Part shown: positions 1-8,201 of the stretch, in pieces
Position numbering within the stretch: position 1 is the stretch's first letter
How the letters are laid out: the number at the start of each line of letters is the position of its first letter
Origin: Mahella sp.
GTDB taxonomy: Bacteria; Bacillota; Clostridia; Mahellales; Mahellaceae
Length of the DNA: 64,000 nt
Reading direction: 5' to 3'
Assembly (NCBI RefSeq): GCF_020054945.1
Contig: NZ_JAIHAU010000009.1
Coordinates: 1-64,000, forward strand
Translations under genes and position numbers: made by a program
The notes under the pieces: model-generated
Database searches by the model: none
What the model was told of the DNA's origin: nothing
What the model saw: the letters and a program-made list of their open reading frames with translations, nothing else

Positions 1-1
1 C

Positions 2-97
2 CGGGATACATGGAAAGATGTTGAGGCTGACTATATAGCCCAAAACGTGCTGGACGCCGTTAGGTGGATTATTAATGACTTATATCTCACCAAATGA
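2..97 (+). CDS. C-terminal fragment of an unidentified protein
   Basis: The window opens inside an open frame that runs 31 codons from base 2 to a TGA at 95-97. The peptide ends WIINDLYLTK. It is too short for me to assign a family. It lies 85 bp upstream of surE on the same strand and may be the end of the preceding gene of the same transcription unit. That it is coding rests only on the open frame and its plausible amino-acid composition. Confidence 0.4.
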   Translation, partial: RDTWKDVEADYIAQNVLDAVRWIINDLYLTK

Positions 98-182
98 GCT
101 GGGGCCCGGATAATAGTGTTTGCATGAGATAAGTGGATATAATATAATAAGCATATGAAACAGATGATGGAGGTAATTATAT

Positions 183-956
183 TTGAATATATTGGTCAGT
201 AATGACGACGGTATACATGCCAGCGGTCTTCGCGCATTAGCTGCTTCACTGGCCGATATAGGGCATGTTACAGTTGCCGCTCCAGACAGGGAACGCAGCG
301 CCGCAGGCCATGCTATAACCATGCGCGATCCTTTGCGAGCGGTACAAGTATCGTTTGATATAGCCGGAGTACAAGCCTATGCTATAGAGGGTACCCCGGC
401 CGACTGTATCAAGCTCGGTATAGATGTGCTTATGGATGATAAACCCGATGTGGTATTCTCAGGCATAAATCGTGGTGCTAATCTTGGTACTGATGTAATC
501 TATTCCGGCACTGTATCGGCGGCTATAGAAGGCGCTATATTCAATATACCGGCAGTGGCTATGTCGGTCACATCATATGAATATCTGGACTATAGTGCGG
601 CGGCGGTGCTGGCAGCTGATATATGCCGTACGCTTATAGAACACGATATGCCTTCTAATATATTATTGAATGTCAATATACCACCTATGCCTATAGACGA
701 CATAAAAGGCATTCGTATAACCCATATGGGTGTTAAGCGTTATAAAAACAATTATGAACAGCGTTATGATCCCAGAGGCAGGCCATATTATTGGCTTACC
801 GGAGAGCTCATTGAAGAAGCCAACGATGAGACCAGCGATATAGTAGCCATAGAACATGGATATGTTTCTATAACGCCTATACACTATGATCTGACGAAAT
901 ATGATATGATTAAGGAACTAAAACAATGGCAGATAGGCGAATGGCCATTGAAATAA
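183..956 (+). CDS. surE: 5'/3'-nucleotidase SurE
   Basis: A 257-residue protein matching SurE, a cytoplasmic metal-dependent phosphatase that removes phosphate from nucleoside monophosphates. The N-terminus MNILVSNDDG carries the acidic metal-binding Asp pair; APDRERSAAGHAIT, EGTPADC and SGINRGANLG are conserved SurE blocks, and the length is normal (E. coli SurE is 253). Translation starts at TTG 183, preceded by GATGGAGG at a good distance. The next gene begins 23 bp after the stop. A single substitution cannot be excluded, but nothing is missing or odd. Confidence 0.95.
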   Translation: MNILVSNDDGIHASGLRALAASLADIGHVTVAAPDRERSAAGHAITMRDPLRAVQVSFDIAGVQAYAIEGTPADCIKLGIDVLMDDKPDVVFSGINRGANLGTDVIYSGTVSAAIEGAIFNIPAVAMSVTSYEYLDYSAAAVLAADICRTLIEHDMPSNILLNVNIPPMPIDDIKGIRITHMGVKRYKNNYEQRYDPRGRPYYWLTGELIEEANDETSDIVAIEHGYVSITPIHYDLTKYDMIKELKQWQIGEWPLK

Positions 957-979
957 AAGTATAAATGGGAGAGTATATA

Positions 980-1852
980 ATGAGCGATAGCGACGATTTA
1001 CTTGCACGGATAAAAGAACATTATCAATCCATGAGTAAGGGACAAAAGCTTATAGCGGAATACATAATGGCTCATTACGAAAAAGCCGCCTTTATGACGG
1101 CTTCGCGCATAGGAGAGCAGGTGGGGGTCAGCGAATCCACGGTGGTAAGGTTTGCTGATCTATTGGGTTATGATGGTTACCCGGCGTTGCAGAAAGCGTT
1201 GAGAGAGCTTATACGCAATAAATTGACCACTGTGCAGCGTATAGAGATGTCGGCGGATTTCAATGATCCCAATGTATTATTTAAAACGGTTTTAAAGTCT
1301 GATATAAACAATATACGCTCTACTATAGAGGATATAGATGAGAATACGTTTAATTCCGTTATAGACAACATATTTGCCGCTAACACAATATATATTCTGG
1401 GGATGCGCAGTTCTGCTCCTCTTGCACAATTTCTGGGATATTACCTAAGCTTTATATTACCCAATGTGCGCGTGGTTACCTCAGGGGTCAGCGACGTATT
1501 CGAGCAGATGATTTGGATATCGGATAAGGATTTGCTTATAGGCATAAGCTTTCCACGTTATTCCAGCCGCACGATAGAGGCTGTTCAATTTGCCAAAGAA
1601 AGAAAGGCTAAAATAGTGGCTATGACCGACAGCCAGCTTTCCCCATTGACAAAGTGGGCCGATTGTACATTATTGGCTCGCAGCGATATGGCCTCGTTCG
1701 TGGATTCACTGGTAGCACCGCTTAGCCTCATAAATGCGCTCATAGTGGCCGTAGGGCAACGCAAGCGCGGCGATGTATCGATGTATTTTGGCGAGTTGGA
1801 GAAGATATGGAGTCAATACCACGTGTATGTGGGTAAGGAGAAGGATGAGTAG
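980..1852 (+). CDS. MurR/RpiR-family transcriptional regulator
   Basis: An RpiR-type regulator: an N-terminal helix-turn-helix of about 75 residues (conserved block VGVSESTVVRFADLLGYDGY) followed by a SIS sugar-phosphate-binding domain (ILGMRSSAPLAQFLGYYLS, then GISFPRYSSRTIEAVQFAK). Such proteins bind phosphosugars and control sugar or amino-sugar genes. I prefer the ATG at 980 over the in-frame ATG at 965 because GGGAGAG sits 5-6 nt before it. The gene overlaps the next one by 8 nt, so the pair is probably translated together. The ligand cannot be read from the sequence. Confidence 0.9.
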   Translation: MSDSDDLLARIKEHYQSMSKGQKLIAEYIMAHYEKAAFMTASRIGEQVGVSESTVVRFADLLGYDGYPALQKALRELIRNKLTTVQRIEMSADFNDPNVLFKTVLKSDINNIRSTIEDIDENTFNSVIDNIFAANTIYILGMRSSAPLAQFLGYYLSFILPNVRVVTSGVSDVFEQMIWISDKDLLIGISFPRYSSRTIEAVQFAKERKAKIVAMTDSQLSPLTKWADCTLLARSDMASFVDSLVAPLSLINALIVAVGQRKRGDVSMYFGELEKIWSQYHVYVGKEKDE

Positions 1853-2450
1853 GTGGTATATGGTAAGGCACGGCCAAACGCTGTGGAATTTAGAGGGCAA
1901 AACCCAGGGCCAATGCGATATACCGTTGAGCGATAGAGGAAAGCAGCAAGCGTACGCCGTAGCCAAAGCGTTTAAAGGATGCGATATATCCCATATATTT
2001 TGCAGCGACCTCAAGCGGGCTCGCGAGACGGCGGAAATAATAGGGGAGGAAATAGATGCGCCTATTGATTTTTTGCCGGAGCTTCGCGAAATGAATCTGG
2101 GTTGCTGGCAAGGGCTGACATCGCAGATGCTTAGTACGCGTTATCCTAAGGATTATAATCTTTGGCGTACTGATCCGGGCAGGGTCATTATAAGCGGCGG
2201 CGAATCTTTAGATTCATTCAGGCAACGGATACGTTATTGCATTGAGGTTATAATTTCCAATGGATTTGGGGAAGATATAATCATAGTAAGTCATGGTTTG
2301 ACGTTAAAGGTACTGACGTTGGAATTGCTCGGCATGGATATAAGGCATTTTAATTCTATAAGGATGGATAACGCCAGCATAACCGCTGTGGAGCTTAGAG
2401 AGAAGGGAAATATACTTGTATGGCTTAACGACACCTGTCATTTGCGCTAG
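1845..2450 (+). CDS. Histidine phosphatase superfamily protein (GpmB/CobC-like)
   Basis: A 201-residue phosphoglycerate-mutase-like phosphatase. The catalytic RHG motif is in [12 protein letters not shown] near the N-terminus; [13 protein letters not shown], the acid residue block [13 protein letters not shown] and the second catalytic His in [10 protein letters not shown] all follow in the usual order. Members dephosphorylate diverse small phosphoesters (CobC acts on alpha-ribazole phosphate), so the substrate is undetermined. The ATG at 1845 is the start: it lies within the end of the regulator gene and has AAGGAG upstream. The annotation as a cobalamin enzyme would be attractive given the class II reductase nearby, but that is only context. 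Confidence 0.9.
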   Translation: MSRWYMVRHGQTLWNLEGKTQGQCDIPLSDRGKQQAYAVAKAFKGCDISHIFCSDLKRARETAEIIGEEIDAPIDFLPELREMNLGCWQGLTSQMLSTRYPKDYNLWRTDPGRVIISGGESLDSFRQRIRYCIEVIISNGFGEDIIIVSHGLTLKVLTLELLGMDIRHFNSIRMDNASITAVELREKGNILVWLNDTCHLR

Positions 2451-3566
2451 CTATGATGTGGTAGTGGTCGGAGGAGGCGCCGCCGGCATGATCGCCGCAG
2501 GGACCGCGGCCGGCCGCGGTAAGCGCGTTTTGTTGATCGAGCGCAATGAAAAGCCGGGCAAGAAGATATACATAACCGGTAAAGGCCGGTGCAATGTTAC
2601 AAATGCATCGGATTTAAACGGTTATATGAGCGCGGCAACAGGGTCTTTCCGGTATCGGATAAGTCCAGCGATATCATAAAGGGACTATACCGATATGTGG
2701 AGCAAAGCGGCACGGATGTATGGTTTAATGCGCGTGTTAAAGATATAATGACGGAGAATAATGTTGTAAAAGGGGTTGAACTTTATGATGGCAGGTCGGT
2801 TGAAGCAAGTAGCGTAATCCTGGCTACAGGCGGTTTGTCATATCCTACCACAGGTTCTACGGGTGACGGTTATACTATGGCTCAGCGATTGGGCCATACC
2901 ATTAAGCCACTTATGCCATCGCTGGTACCTCTGGATATAGTCGAGGATTGGGTGAAAGGTCTGCAGGGGTTATCGTTAAAAAACGTTAAATTATCCGCTT
3001 ATGCTGTCGGCAAACGATTTTTTGAAGAACAGGGAGAGATGTTGTTCACGCATTTCGGGATCTCTGGCCCGCTTGTCTTGACACTAAGCCGATATGTGCT
3101 CGACTGCAATGTGGCTGATATAGAGATCGTGCTGGATTTAAAGCCGGCTTTGACGCTACAACAACTGGATGAACGCATAAGAAGGGACTTCTCAAAGTAT
3201 AATAATAAGCAATTTAAGAATTCCCTAGGCGACCTTTTGCCTCAAAAACTGATACCTGTCATAGTGGAATTGTCGCAAATAGAACAGGATAAACCCGTTA
3301 ATCAGATTACCAAAGAAGAAAGGCGAAACTTGGCGGAGATGTTGAAGGAGCTGAAAATGCATGTGTCAGGCCTGCGTTCATTCAAAGAGGCTGTTATAAC
3401 GCACGGGGGCGTGGATGTTGGAGAAATAAATCCCAAGACTATGGAATCGAGATTGGTAAAAGGGTTATATTTTGCCGGCGAGATCATCGATGTAGATGCT
3501 TTGACGGGAGGATATAATCTTCAAATAGCTTTTTCCACCGGTTACCTGGCCGGCGCCAGTTGCTGA
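2416..3566 (+). pseudogene. Broken BaiN/HI0933-family flavoprotein gene (internal loss plus frameshift)
   Basis: The 5' part (about 2416-2635) encodes the FAD-binding start [18 protein letters not shown] and [13 protein letters not shown] of the HI0933/YhiN/BaiN family. The 3' part, in another frame from about 2634 to 3566, resumes at [15 protein letters not shown] and is complete to the family C-terminus (GLYFAGEIIDVDALTGGYN). In Bacillus YtfP, as I remember it, about 40 residues separate these blocks; here they are nearly abutting, so roughly 35-40 codons are missing and the frame changes. The first reading frame stops at 2679. TTG 2416 is the best start, preceded by GAGAGAAGGG. The gene overlaps the phosphatase gene. 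No full-length protein can be made as written. Confidence 0.85.
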
Positions 3567-3570
3567 AAGG

Positions 3571-4050
3571 ATGTTCGAGCAGTTGTATAAGAGAATAATC
3601 AATAATATGGAGAAGCTTGAAAGAAAGATCAGCGTTGTGCTTATTACGGCGCTTATATTAACGGTGGTGTCACAGGCATTTTTATTTTTTTATTCGGACA
3701 ATATACCTTTGAACAGAGCGGCCAGATTAGAAGGTCAATCGTTGCAAAGCAACGATATAACCTGGCAGCAACAAGCGCACTTGGTGCTTCATATAGAGGC
3801 GCAAAGCCTATATTTCGGCGATGTCTATGCTATGATAAATGGAGAGAGACGAGCGCTGCTGCGTGGCGAGGATACTTCGATAGTTGTATATGATGGGGAT
3901 ATATTGGAGATAGATGGCAGCGATTGTCAAGGGACGGTTATGCTTACTATAAAGGATGTCGATAGAATAATAGAACAACCGGAGATCGGACAGAAGCTTG
4001 TGGTGGCCGGCCGCATAGAAAAATGGGGTAAAATCGAATTTGAAAAATAA
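3571..4050 (+). CDS. Hypothetical protein with one N-terminal membrane anchor
   Basis: A 159-residue protein I do not recognise. A hydrophobic segment at about residues 20-41 (SVVLITALILTVVSQAFLFF) follows a basic N-terminus, so the rest is probably outside the membrane. The outer part is beta-rich in character, with no cysteine pair or catalytic motif visible. It starts 2 nt after the flavoprotein gene; ATG 3571 has almost no ribosome-binding-site spacing, and ATG 3607 (MEKLERK) is a possible alternative start. It is followed by the nrdJ promoter region. Confidence 0.7.
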   Translation: MFEQLYKRIINNMEKLERKISVVLITALILTVVSQAFLFFYSDNIPLNRAARLEGQSLQSNDITWQQQAHLVLHIEAQSLYFGDVYAMINGERRALLRGEDTSIVVYDGDILEIDGSDCQGTVMLTIKDVDRIIEQPEIGQKLVVAGRIEKWGKIEFEK

Positions 4051-4053
4051 TTA

Positions 4054-4082
4054 TTGAAATCCCGAGCATAGTATTATACAAT
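4054..4082 (+). promoter_or_regulatory. Sigma-A-type promoter of nrdJ
   Basis: TTGAAA (4054-4059) and TACAAT (4077-4082) are separated by 17 bp, giving a transcription start near 4089. The -10 hexamer lies inside the first NrdR box, so repressor binding would block polymerase directly. Confidence 0.65.
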
Positions 4083-4123
4083 ATGTTGTATGAAGTGCAT
4101 GACTGAACTTCTATATATAGATA
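4076..4123 (+). promoter_or_regulatory. Tandem NrdR boxes upstream of nrdJ
   Basis: Box 1, ATACAATATGTTGTAT (4076-4091), is a 16-bp inverted repeat. Box 2 (4108-4123) has the exact NrdR core CTATATATAG at 4111-4120. Their centres are 32 bp apart, three helical turns, which is the usual spacing of paired NrdR boxes (consensus ACACWATATATWGTGT, from memory). By my count 11 and 10 of 16 positions agree with consensus. NrdR is the ATP/dATP-sensing repressor of ribonucleotide reductase genes; its own gene is not in this window. Confidence 0.75.
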
Positions 4124-4144
4124 TAACGGATAGGGGGCTATAAC

Positions 4145-7100
4145 TTGAAACTTACTGATAATGCAATTAAAGTGCTTGAGAAACGTTATTTGGCAAAAGA
4201 TGAGCAAGGAAACATCATTGAAACGCCGGAGCAAATGTTCAGGCGGGTGGCCCATCATGTGGCTCAAGCCGATTCCATATATGATTCCAAGGTTGATGTG
4301 TCGAAAACCGAACAAGAATTCTACGATATTATGACCGAGTTGGAATTTTTACCGAATTCTCCCACTCTTATGAATGCCGGCAGACCGCTGGGACAGCTTT
4401 CAGCATGCTTTGTTTTGCCCATAGAAGATTCTATGGAGGGCATTTTTGATTCTGTAAAAAATGCGGCGCTCATCCATAAAAGCGGTGGTGGCACTGGATT
4501 CAGCTTTTCGCGCTTGCGCCCGAAGGGGGCTACCGTGCGTTCTACCGGTGGCGTGGCCAGCGGTCCGGTCAGCTTTATGAAGGTATTCAATGCTGCTACG
4601 GAAGCGGTTAAGCAAGGCGGCACCCGTCGAGGCGCAAATATGGGCATACTTCGCGTGGATCATCCGGATATACTGGAGTTTATACAGTGTAAGAAGGATA
4701 ACAGCGACATAACCAATTTCAATATAAGCGTCGGCATAACCGAGAGGTTTATGGAAGCAGTAGAAAGGGATGAAGAGTACGACCTCATAGATCCTCATAC
4801 GGGCAAGACAACACAGCGTCTCAGAGCCAGACAGGTATTCGACCTTATAGTTGATATGGCTTGGCATAACGGCGAACCGGGCATAGTATTCCTTGATCGC
4901 ATCAATAAGGATAATGCAGTGCCGGCTCTTGGAGAGATAGAAAGCACCAACCCTTGTATAACCGGAGATTCCTGGGTGGTTACCAGCAATGGTCCGGCAC
5001 AGGTATGGGATATTCTCGGGCAGGAAGAGAATCTGGCTTTGAATGGCGTATTTAACAAGTCGGATAAAAAAGGCTTTTTCAAAACTGGAGTAAAGAATGT
5101 AATAAAATTGAGCACAGATCGGGGATATGAATTGACCCTGACAAAGGATCATTTGGTTAGAACTGCATCTAATGTTACAAGATTTAAAATTGATGAAGAA
5201 TGGAAGGCAGCCGGTGAATTAAAACCGGGAGACCGTATTATCCTTTCAAATAACAGGGGACTGGTATGGGAAGGCAAAGGCAGCTATAATGAAGGCTTTC
5301 TTTTAGGACTTCTCATTGGGGACGGTACTCTTAAAAAAGAAGGCGGAATTATTTGTGTCTGGGGTAGTGATGAAGAAGCTCAAACACTTATGAAGGCTGC
5401 CGAGGATGCAGCATATACCCTGCCGCACAGAGGAGATTTCAATGGATTTCAGACAATAATCAGTGACAGACAGGAAAACAGGATGCGCCTTGCTTCATTG
5501 AGAGATCTGGCTGGTGAATACGGTATCCTGCCTGGAGATAAAAAAGTCAATTGTTCCATAGAGAAAACCAGTTATAATTTCCACAAAGGCTTCCTTAAAG
5601 GCTTATTTGATTCTGACGGGACAGTAGTAGGAACCCAGAAAAAAGGAATTTCGGTAAGACTCTGGCAAAAAGATATTGAATGTCTGAAAACGGCTCAAAG
5701 AATGCTTCACAGGCTTGGTATCGCATCCACGATTTATGTTGACAGAAAAGAGCAGAGTATGAAATCCATGCCTGATGGCAAGGGGGGACATAGGGAATAT
5801 ACTGTACAGTCAGGACATGAACTAATCATTTCCCAGGATAATTTGTTCCAATTCGCTGAAACAATCGGATTCAGCAGCAGTGAAAAGCAAAAAAGATTGA
5901 AGGAAGGTCTTGACAATTATAAGCGCAGCTTGAACAGAGAGCGGTTCTATGCTGAAGTTACAGAATGTTTTGAAATGGGAGAACAAGAAGTATTTGACGT
6001 GCAAGTTCCCGCAATCAATGCTTTTGATGCCAACGGCATATATATACACAACTGTGGCGAACAGCCTTTGCTTCCATACGAAAGCTGCAACCTCGGTTCG
6101 ATAAACCTGCTTTCGGTAGTACAGCCCGTAGACGCCGGGAAATGGGAGATAAATTATGCTAAATTGGCCAGGATAGTGGATACCGCAGTGCATTTTCTGG
6201 ACAATGTCATAGATGTGAATCTTTATCCCCTGCCTGAGATAGAAAAAATGACTAAGAGCACGCGAAAGATAGGATTAGGAGTCATGGGTTGGGCCGATAT
6301 GCTGTTCAGGCTGGGCGTACCCTATAATTCAGATGAGGCAATAGAACTCGGTACTAAGCTCATGAAATTTATATGCGATAGGGCAAGACAGCAGTCGGTC
6401 GAATTAGCTGAGCAGCGTGGTACGTTTCCTGCGTATGAACAGAGCATATGGAATGATAAGGGATTGAGGGTGCGCAATGCCACCGTCACCACCATAGCGC
6501 CTACCGGCAGTATAAGCATTATAGCCGGTGTTTCTAGCGGGATAGAGCCGTTATTTGCCATATCATTCGTGCGTAATGTGATGGATAATACCCAATTGCC
6601 GGAAGTGCACCCAATATTTGAGGAAGTGGCTAAACAAAGGGGCTTTTACAATGCCGAATTAATGCGCCAAATAGCGCGTCAAGGCAGCATAAGGCACATA
6701 GACGGCATACCCGAGGATATAAAAAAGGTATTTGTTACAGCTCACGATATATCGCCGGAATATCATATCCGCATGCAGGCTGCATTCCAACACTATACCG
6801 ATAATGCGGTGTCTAAAACGGTGAATTTTCCGAACAGCGCTACTCAAGAGGATGTGCGCCAGGCCTATATCCTTGCCTATAAGCTGGGATGTAAGGGCGT
6901 TACCATATACCGCGACGGCAGCAGGGAGGCACAGGTGCTGAATATAGGCGATAAAGATAAGGCTGATGCTGACGCTATGGCTCAACCCGAGCTGACCATC
7001 ATACCGAGGCCTAGGCCGGAGATTACCCGGGGAATAACGGAGAAGGTACGAATAGGATGCGGCAATCTCTATATAACGGTGAACTATGATGATCAAGGCA

Positions 7101-7483
7101 TATGCGAGGTATTTACCAATCTCGGTAAAGCGGGAGGATGCCCGTCTCAATCTGAAGCCACCAGCAGGTTGGTATCGCTTGCGCTGCGTTCGGGGATCGA
7201 TGTGAAGGCGCTGGTGGATCAGCTAAAAGGCATACGCTGTCATACTACCATACGACAAAGGGGATTGAAGGTATTATCCTGTCCTGACGCTATAGCCCGT
7301 ACTATCGAAAAGGTCATGAAAATACAGTCGGATGAGCAGCAGAACCACTTTGACACAGCCGATGATATAGAAAAACAAGATGATAATGAAGGCGGAGCTG
7401 TGTGCCCGGAATGCGGCGGAGAGTTGGAGCATGAGAGCGGATGCGTGATGTGTCCGAGCTGCGGCTATTCCAAATGCGGCTGA
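4145..7483 (+). CDS. nrdJ: Adenosylcobalamin-dependent (class II) ribonucleotide reductase with intein
   Basis: The gene encodes 1112 residues: a class II ribonucleotide reductase of about 746 residues interrupted by a 366-residue intein (residues 271-636). The enzyme reduces ribonucleotides to deoxyribonucleotides using coenzyme B12 to form a thiyl radical. Visible are an N-terminal ATP-cone-like start, the redox Cys88 in QLSACFV, the glycine-rich stretch HKSGGGTGFSFSRLRPKGA, the active-site block NPC/GEQ, APTGSISIIAG, the TSCPD domain near residues 960-1060, and a Cys-rich zinc-ribbon tail (CPECGG and CPSCGYSKCG). Start is TTG 4145 after GATAGGGGG. The intein must be spliced out for activity, since it splits the protein immediately before the radical cysteine (Cys637 in the precursor). 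Regulation by NrdR is indicated upstream. Confidence 0.95.
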   Translation: MKLTDNAIKVLEKRYLAKDEQGNIIETPEQMFRRVAHHVAQADSIYDSKVDVSKTEQEFYDIMTELEFLPNSPTLMNAGRPLGQLSACFVLPIEDSMEGIFDSVKNAALIHKSGGGTGFSFSRLRPKGATVRSTGGVASGPVSFMKVFNAATEAVKQGGTRRGANMGILRVDHPDILEFIQCKKDNSDITNFNISVGITERFMEAVERDEEYDLIDPHTGKTTQRLRARQVFDLIVDMAWHNGEPGIVFLDRINKDNAVPALGEIESTNPCITGDSWVVTSNGPAQVWDILGQEENLALNGVFNKSDKKGFFKTGVKNVIKLSTDRGYELTLTKDHLVRTASNVTRFKIDEEWKAAGELKPGDRIILSNNRGLVWEGKGSYNEGFLLGLLIGDGTLKKEGGIICVWGSDEEAQTLMKAAEDAAYTLPHRGDFNGFQTIISDRQENRMRLASLRDLAGEYGILPGDKKVNCSIEKTSYNFHKGFLKGLFDSDGTVVGTQKKGISVRLWQKDIECLKTAQRMLHRLGIASTIYVDRKEQSMKSMPDGKGGHREYTVQSGHELIISQDNLFQFAETIGFSSSEKQKRLKEGLDNYKRSLNRERFYAEVTECFEMGEQEVFDVQVPAINAFDANGIYIHNCGEQPLLPYESCNLGSINLLSVVQPVDAGKWEINYAKLARIVDTAVHFLDNVIDVNLYPLPEIEKMTKSTRKIGLGVMGWADMLFRLGVPYNSDEAIELGTKLMKFICDRARQQSVELAEQRGTFPAYEQSIWNDKGLRVRNATVTTIAPTGSISIIAGVSSGIEPLFAISFVRNVMDNTQLPEVHPIFEEVAKQRGFYNAELMRQIARQGSIRHIDGIPEDIKKVFVTAHDISPEYHIRMQAAFQHYTDNAVSKTVNFPNSATQEDVRQAYILAYKLGCKGVTIYRDGSREAQVLNIGDKDKADADAMAQPELTIIPRPRPEITRGITEKVRIGCGNLYITVNYDDQGICEVFTNLGKAGGCPSQSEATSRLVSLALRSGIDVKALVDQLKGIRCHTTIRQRGLKVLSCPDAIARTIEKVMKIQSDEQQNHFDTADDIEKQDDNEGGAVCPECGGELEHESGCVMCPSCGYSKCG
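4955..6052 (+). mobile_element. Intein with LAGLIDADG-type homing endonuclease inside nrdJ
   Basis: The insertion splits the reductase sequence ESTNP / CGEQPLLPYESC. The intein begins with Cys (CITGDSWVVTSNG, splicing block A), has the TxxH block B (LTKDHLVRT), two LAGLIDADG-like blocks (LLGLLIGDGT near precursor residue 390 and FLKGLFDSDGTV near 488), and ends with block F/G (VPAINAFDANGIYIHN) followed by the +1 Cys. The His usually present in block F appears as Asn. Coding DNA of the intein uses ATT/ATC for Ile far more than the flanking extein, which prefers ATA; that suggests it arrived from elsewhere. It spans 1098 bp, an exact multiple of three, as needed for in-frame splicing. Confidence 0.93.
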
Positions 7484-7641
7484 TTCATATAAAAATTTCT
7501 TCTATGCTCACTCTAAAATAGCGAGCCTGTTTTACTCCCAGATAGTTCTTCGAAACACCGTCCTTCCTTTATGGGGAGAGGCTTACTCCCCTCTCTCATA
7601 CATGACATTATCATAGAATAGCAACAGTTTCGACAAATTTC

Positions 7642-7670
7642 TTGCTCATGATAAAATTATGTGGTATTAT
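7642..7670 (+). promoter_or_regulatory. Predicted promoter of cheX-nnr
   Basis: TTGCTC (7642-7647) and TATTAT (7665-7670) with a 17-bp spacer, 56 bp before the cheX start. The rest of the 224-bp gap after nrdJ contains a weak hairpin (GGGGAG/CTCCCC near 7574) without a T-run; I see no clear terminator. Confidence 0.5.
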
Positions 7671-7725
7671 TAAAGGCGGATAAATTCATTATTTTTATAA
7701 TTACAATATGCAGGAGAAAATACTA

Positions 7726-8190
7726 ATGAAAGCAGAGTATATCAATCCGTTTTTAGAGGCTGGGCATATGGTGTTGTCTATGATTTGCGGTATTGAACCT
7801 AAGGTTGGAAAGATATATCTTCGAACTTCGCCATTTTCAGCAAATGATCTCATAATAATTATAGGGGTAACTGGTAAAATAAAAGGTCAAGTACATTTTC
7901 TTTTATCTAAGGAGGATGCAAAAGGTATAGCATCATACATGATGGGTGGTATGGAAGTAAAAGAATTGGATGAGATAGCTGTAAGCGCCATAGGGGAAAT
8001 AGGCAATATGGTGATGGGCAATACCAGTACCATATATGCACAGAAGGGGCTGCAGATAGACATAACGCCGCCTACTATACTGACAGGGGATAGCATCGAG
8101 ATTTCCAGTAAAACACCTGCTATATCCGTGCCAATGGATCTGGAGCGCTTCGGCAGTATGGAGATAGTAATAGCTGCTATAGAACAATAG
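7726..8190 (+). CDS. cheX: CheX-family chemotaxis phosphatase
   Basis: A 154-residue protein of the CheX/CheC family, which dephosphorylates CheY-P. The signature with the catalytic Glu and Asn is at SAIGEIGNMVMGN near the middle; the N-terminus MKAEYINPFLEAG is typical of CheX. I choose ATG 7726 rather than 7708 because GGAG lies 8-10 nt before it and because the family starts there. It is the only classical chemotaxis-pathway gene here besides the broken H-NOX receptor 3 kb downstream. nnr follows 11 bp after the stop. Confidence 0.9.
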   Translation: MKAEYINPFLEAGHMVLSMICGIEPKVGKIYLRTSPFSANDLIIIIGVTGKIKGQVHFLLSKEDAKGIASYMMGGMEVKELDEIAVSAIGEIGNMVMGNTSTIYAQKGLQIDITPPTILTGDSIEISSKTPAISVPMDLERFGSMEIVIAAIEQ

Positions 8191-8201
8191 GGGATGGTAA
8201 T

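Noticed and set aside
2589-3566. Treating the 3' part of the flavoprotein gene as an independent gene
   Set aside because: It begins mid-domain without a ribosome-binding site and lacks the FAD-binding N-terminus, which lies just upstream in another frame.
4400-5152. A 250-codon minus-strand open frame inside nrdJ
   Set aside because: It is antisense to a clearly conserved gene and crosses the extein/intein boundary; its frame is a by-product of codon bias.
4955-6052. Group I or group II intron in nrdJ
   Set aside because: The insert stays in frame, begins with Cys, ends His-Asn before Cys and has protein-splicing blocks, so it is an intein.
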